A DNA stretch of 64,000 nt from Diphasiastrum complanatum (Eukaryota > Streptophyta > Lycopodiopsida > Lycopodiales > Lycopodiaceae), in the NCBI GenBank assembly GCA_029204225.1, contig CM055097.1:39239106-39303105 (forward strand). The letters run 5' to 3'. Position numbers and translations under genes: made by a program. Of this stretch, positions 61,467-64,000 are shown one piece after another (position 1 is the stretch's first letter; each line of letters starts with the position of its first letter). The notes beneath the pieces were generated by a model. That model did not search any database, was not told the DNA's origin, and saw only the letters and a list, made by a program, of their open reading frames with translations.

Positions 61467-64000
61467 ATGGCCTCCAAGCTGATGCAGAGAGGCAGCCACG
61501 AGATCGCAGATGAGCTTGAAACAACCCTTCTCCAATCTTTCGCTACCTTACAATCGCAGCTCGCAACTCCTCCTCTTTCTGCTACCTCCCCTGTCCATCG
61601 CACCCATCTCACACACGCTCTCCTCTATGCGATTCTAACTCAGCCTAAGACCCCATCATCTTCTTCATCCTATTTGAACCATCTCACAGCCATCACCGCT
61701 GATAATTACGCATTTTTTGTATCCATTTTGCTTCGCCTGGTGAATGATTCATACCCTCGGTTGCTTGATCAGACCAAGAGCCAGATCGTTTGGCTCCTCC
61801 GGCAGCTCATTCTGCTTTGTGCCTCGGATGTGGATAATTTGCTTGTTTCTTTGCTGCGGCAGATTGCTGGTGGTGACCTGAGCTCCAGCAGCATATGGCT
61901 GGCGTCTCAGCTTCTGGAATGCATGCTCGGCAATTGGAGCTGGGTGAGCGGCAACGCTATGCTCATCACGCATACACTGTACACATATTTGAGGTTGGTG
62001 CCGGAGCATTCTATGGTGAAATCCCCCATATTACATGAGCTTAGGCAGAATGAAATATCCCTCTGTGTGAGGATTCTGCGAGAGCATTTCCAAGATTGCC
62101 TTGCCATTGGCCGTGATCTTGTGAGGCTTCTTCAGGACGTGTGTTTGATCCCGGAGTTCGAGGTTATTTGGCGAGACCTGCTGTCAAACCCTTCTGCGTT
62201 TAGGGTTTCATCATTTACAGACATCTCGCAGCTCTATGCAGTGCGCACTCCCAATAGATATCATGCATTCCGCATTACTCCTGAAATGGAGGCTCAGATC
62301 AGATTCATGCTCACTTATGTGAGGATGGGGAGTCAGCGGCGCTATCAGACGTGGTTTGCACAAAGGTTTCTGTCAACTCCTGAGAGCGAAACCCGTGTGC
62401 CCGATCTTATAAGATTCATATGCTGCGCTCATCATCCTTCTAATCAGATCCTTCAATCTGACATCCTACCACGCTGGGCCATAATAGGCTGGCTTCTTAA
62501 GTGCTGCAAAAGCAACCATATAGAGGCAAATGCAAAACTGGCTTTATTTTACGACTGGCTGTTTTTCTCAGCTAAAACAGACAATATCATGAACATTGAG
62601 CCAGCCATTCTTGTGATGGTGCATTCTATACCTAAGTATGTGGACATGACCAATTCTCTTTTGGAATTTCTGTTCCTACTTATGGAGTATTATGACACCC
62701 CGAGAAGGGATGTTCTTAAAAGAGGAATAACGACTTCTGTTGACATTTTAGTTGGCAAAGGAGTGGTGCGCAGTTTGGAGCCGCTTCTCTGTTCTGATCG
62801 TGTTGCTTCTTCACTGAAGGAGAAATTGTTGCATTTATTTCCAAGCTACTGCAAGGTTGAAGTTATTGCAGGGAAAGCAGAGCAAGAATTAGGACCGGCG
62901 AGGAGCACTGCATTTCAAGCTCCTTCATCATCCGAGAATGTTCGCTCAAGTGCTGAGGAGGCAGCTGGAGGCATAGCAAATCGATCTCACAGTTCAGAGG
63001 CATCTGGAAGCCAAAATGAAGCTGGTGCTGTAGAAATGAATGTCCGTAAAAAGAAGCGCACGCCTGCGTCGTTGGCTTTTATTAAAAATCTACCAATGCA
63101 GTTGGAAAGACTTGCTCAAAGCTTAAGCCAATCAAGGGAAGCTACTGTAGAGGTGGTCGAGAATTTGCTATCAAGCTTTCTTTCTTCCTTTGATCAATAC
63201 TCCCACGACACTAGTAAGGGCAAATTAGGTAGCCAAGGAGGATTTTCTCACAGGCCTTTTCCTATAACCGCAGACAAGTTTGCCCATCAGTTAGGCGATG
63301 TGTTCAAGAAGGCAGGGTATGATTTTTTTGCACCATTGCAGGGGTTGCCTTCTCTCAGGCCAGCAGGGGATGAATCCATGTCTGTCACATGGACAATATT
63401 ACGTAATTATGTAACTCTGCGCCATCCACAGCTATGTCTCATGCTTGTTTCATGGCAGCTGGACGGTTTGCAAGTCGGATCTAGATTGTTATGCTATGTT
63501 TCCAGGCTTGCAGAGGAGCTGGAACTGTCAGCATCATCATGCTTGGGCTTGTTGAGGAGTGTAAAAGGGGCTTCTCATTCAGAGTTTCAAGGCTCTGAAG
63601 ACGTGCTGGTGAAGGATGAGGAAGGAGTGGTGCAATCGAGCAGTGATGATGGGGAGGATGGTGAGTGCACTGAGAATCGTGAGTTGGAGGAGAGTGAAGG
63701 TGCAACTTCAGTTCTTTCATCGGGTTCTCAGTCCATAGGGCAAGCTTCCACTCATAAGGGAAAAAACGGCCAAACTATCAGACGAAGGGGATCACAATCT
63801 GCATGCCGCACAGCTGTTGCTGATGGTTTCAAATCTTATGAGGCTTTTCTGAATGAACTGCACCTGAGGTGTCGACCAAGATATCAGCTTGTCAATTCAT
63901 CTCAAAACCAGGTTACTGGCACTGATATTGCAGCTGGTGAGAATACCCAGGAAGAATCTATTGAAGTAAGAAGTGACACACTTAATGCGCTTTTAATGAG
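61467..64000 (+). CDS. INTS3: Integrator complex subunit 3 (5' part, continues past window)
   Basis: INTS3 is a helical-repeat scaffold of the nuclear Integrator complex, which cleaves snRNA and other Pol II transcripts; in animals it also joins the SOSS DNA-repair complex. From the ATG at 61467 the frame stays open for 844 codons to the last base of the window. The N-terminal start MASKL is as in plant homologues. Conserved blocks include HALLYAILTQP (about residue 51), VSLLRQIAGGD (about 125) and SILPRW-type ILPRWAIIGWLL (about 334). ALFYDWLFF (about 360) and EPAILVMVHSIPKYV (about 378) follow. A basic RKKKR lies at 527-531, and an acidic Ser/Glu/Asp-rich stretch at about 711-745. The human protein is about 1,040 residues, so perhaps a quarter is missing to the right. 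Intronless over 2.5 kb, though GTAAGA at 63966 could act as a splice donor. The start fits because no upstream in-frame ATG lies close by. Confidence 0.93.
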   Translation, partial: MASKLMQRGSHEIADELETTLLQSFATLQSQLATPPLSATSPVHRTHLTHALLYAILTQPKTPSSSSSYLNHLTAITADNYAFFVSILLRLVNDSYPRLLDQTKSQIVWLLRQLILLCASDVDNLLVSLLRQIAGGDLSSSSIWLASQLLECMLGNWSWVSGNAMLITHTLYTYLRLVPEHSMVKSPILHELRQNEISLCVRILREHFQDCLAIGRDLVRLLQDVCLIPEFEVIWRDLLSNPSAFRVSSFTDISQLYAVRTPNRYHAFRITPEMEAQIRFMLTYVRMGSQRRYQTWFAQRFLSTPESETRVPDLIRFICCAHHPSNQILQSDILPRWAIIGWLLKCCKSNHIEANAKLALFYDWLFFSAKTDNIMNIEPAILVMVHSIPKYVDMTNSLLEFLFLLMEYYDTPRRDVLKRGITTSVDILVGKGVVRSLEPLLCSDRVASSLKEKLLHLFPSYCKVEVIAGKAEQELGPARSTAFQAPSSSENVRSSAEEAAGGIANRSHSSEASGSQNEAGAVEMNVRKKKRTPASLAFIKNLPMQLERLAQSLSQSREATVEVVENLLSSFLSSFDQYSHDTSKGKLGSQGGFSHRPFPITADKFAHQLGDVFKKAGYDFFAPLQGLPSLRPAGDESMSVTWTILRNYVTLRHPQLCLMLVSWQLDGLQVGSRLLCYVSRLAEELELSASSCLGLLRSVKGASHSEFQGSEDVLVKDEEGVVQSSSDDGEDGECTENRELEESEGATSVLSSGSQSIGQASTHKGKNGQTIRRRGSQSACRTAVADGFKSYEAFLNELHLRCRPRYQLVNSSQNQVTGTDIAAGENTQEESIEVRSDTLNALLM

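Noticed and set aside
61749-62107. Minus-strand frames inside INTS3
   Set aside because: Antisense shadows of a strongly conserved plus-strand coding frame.

Overview
This is nuclear DNA from a land plant. The evidence is two intron-style plant housekeeping genes, plant-type Copia, Gypsy and CACTA remnants, retrotransposon primer sites matching initiator tRNA-Met, and plant-like splice sites and TATA boxes. The species cannot be named from the sequence. The transposon density and very long pure (GA)n tracts would suit a large fern- or gymnosperm-like genome, but that is a guess.

Layout. A complete plus-strand gene for a Golgi UDP-arabinose 4-epimerase (MUR4/UXE type) runs from 2.53 to 12.35 kb in nine coding exons. 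Its exons join to an uninterrupted 395-codon frame. Its 3.6-kb intron holds a decayed Ty3/Gypsy piece, and its last intron holds a GGAAC/GTTCC-rich repeat. From 12.4 to about 53 kb the window is a nested transposon graveyard. It contains at least seven Copia fragments in both orientations, Gypsy gag and integrase scraps, CACTA remnants, LTRs with recognisable TATA boxes and polypurine tracts, a triplicated primer-binding site, minisatellites, foldback elements and perfect (GA)n runs up to about 155 bp. Inside this desert, at 40.8-41.1 kb on the minus strand, lies an open frame for most of a divergent histone H3 fold.

From 53.4 to 60.7 kb lies the most unusual block. It contains a long-TIR foldback element next to a 33-G run and a four-exon minus-strand gene ending in a GIY-YIG nuclease domain. 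Immediately upstream on the same strand is a broken Helitron-type HUH-Rep/PIF1 helicase gene. Behind that come duplicated iteron-like repeats, a captured fragment of an LRR receptor kinase, and a 171-bp tandem repeat. The helicase and GIY-YIG genes may have formed one mobile unit; this is inference.

The right end, from 61,467 to the window edge, is a single open plus-strand reading frame of 844 codons for the Integrator subunit INTS3. It continues beyond the window.

The two host genes are unrelated in function: cell-wall nucleotide-sugar supply, and snRNA/RNA polymerase II transcript processing. Everything between them is transposon-derived or unrecognised, apart from the H3-like frame and the GIY-YIG gene, whose host or transposon status is open.
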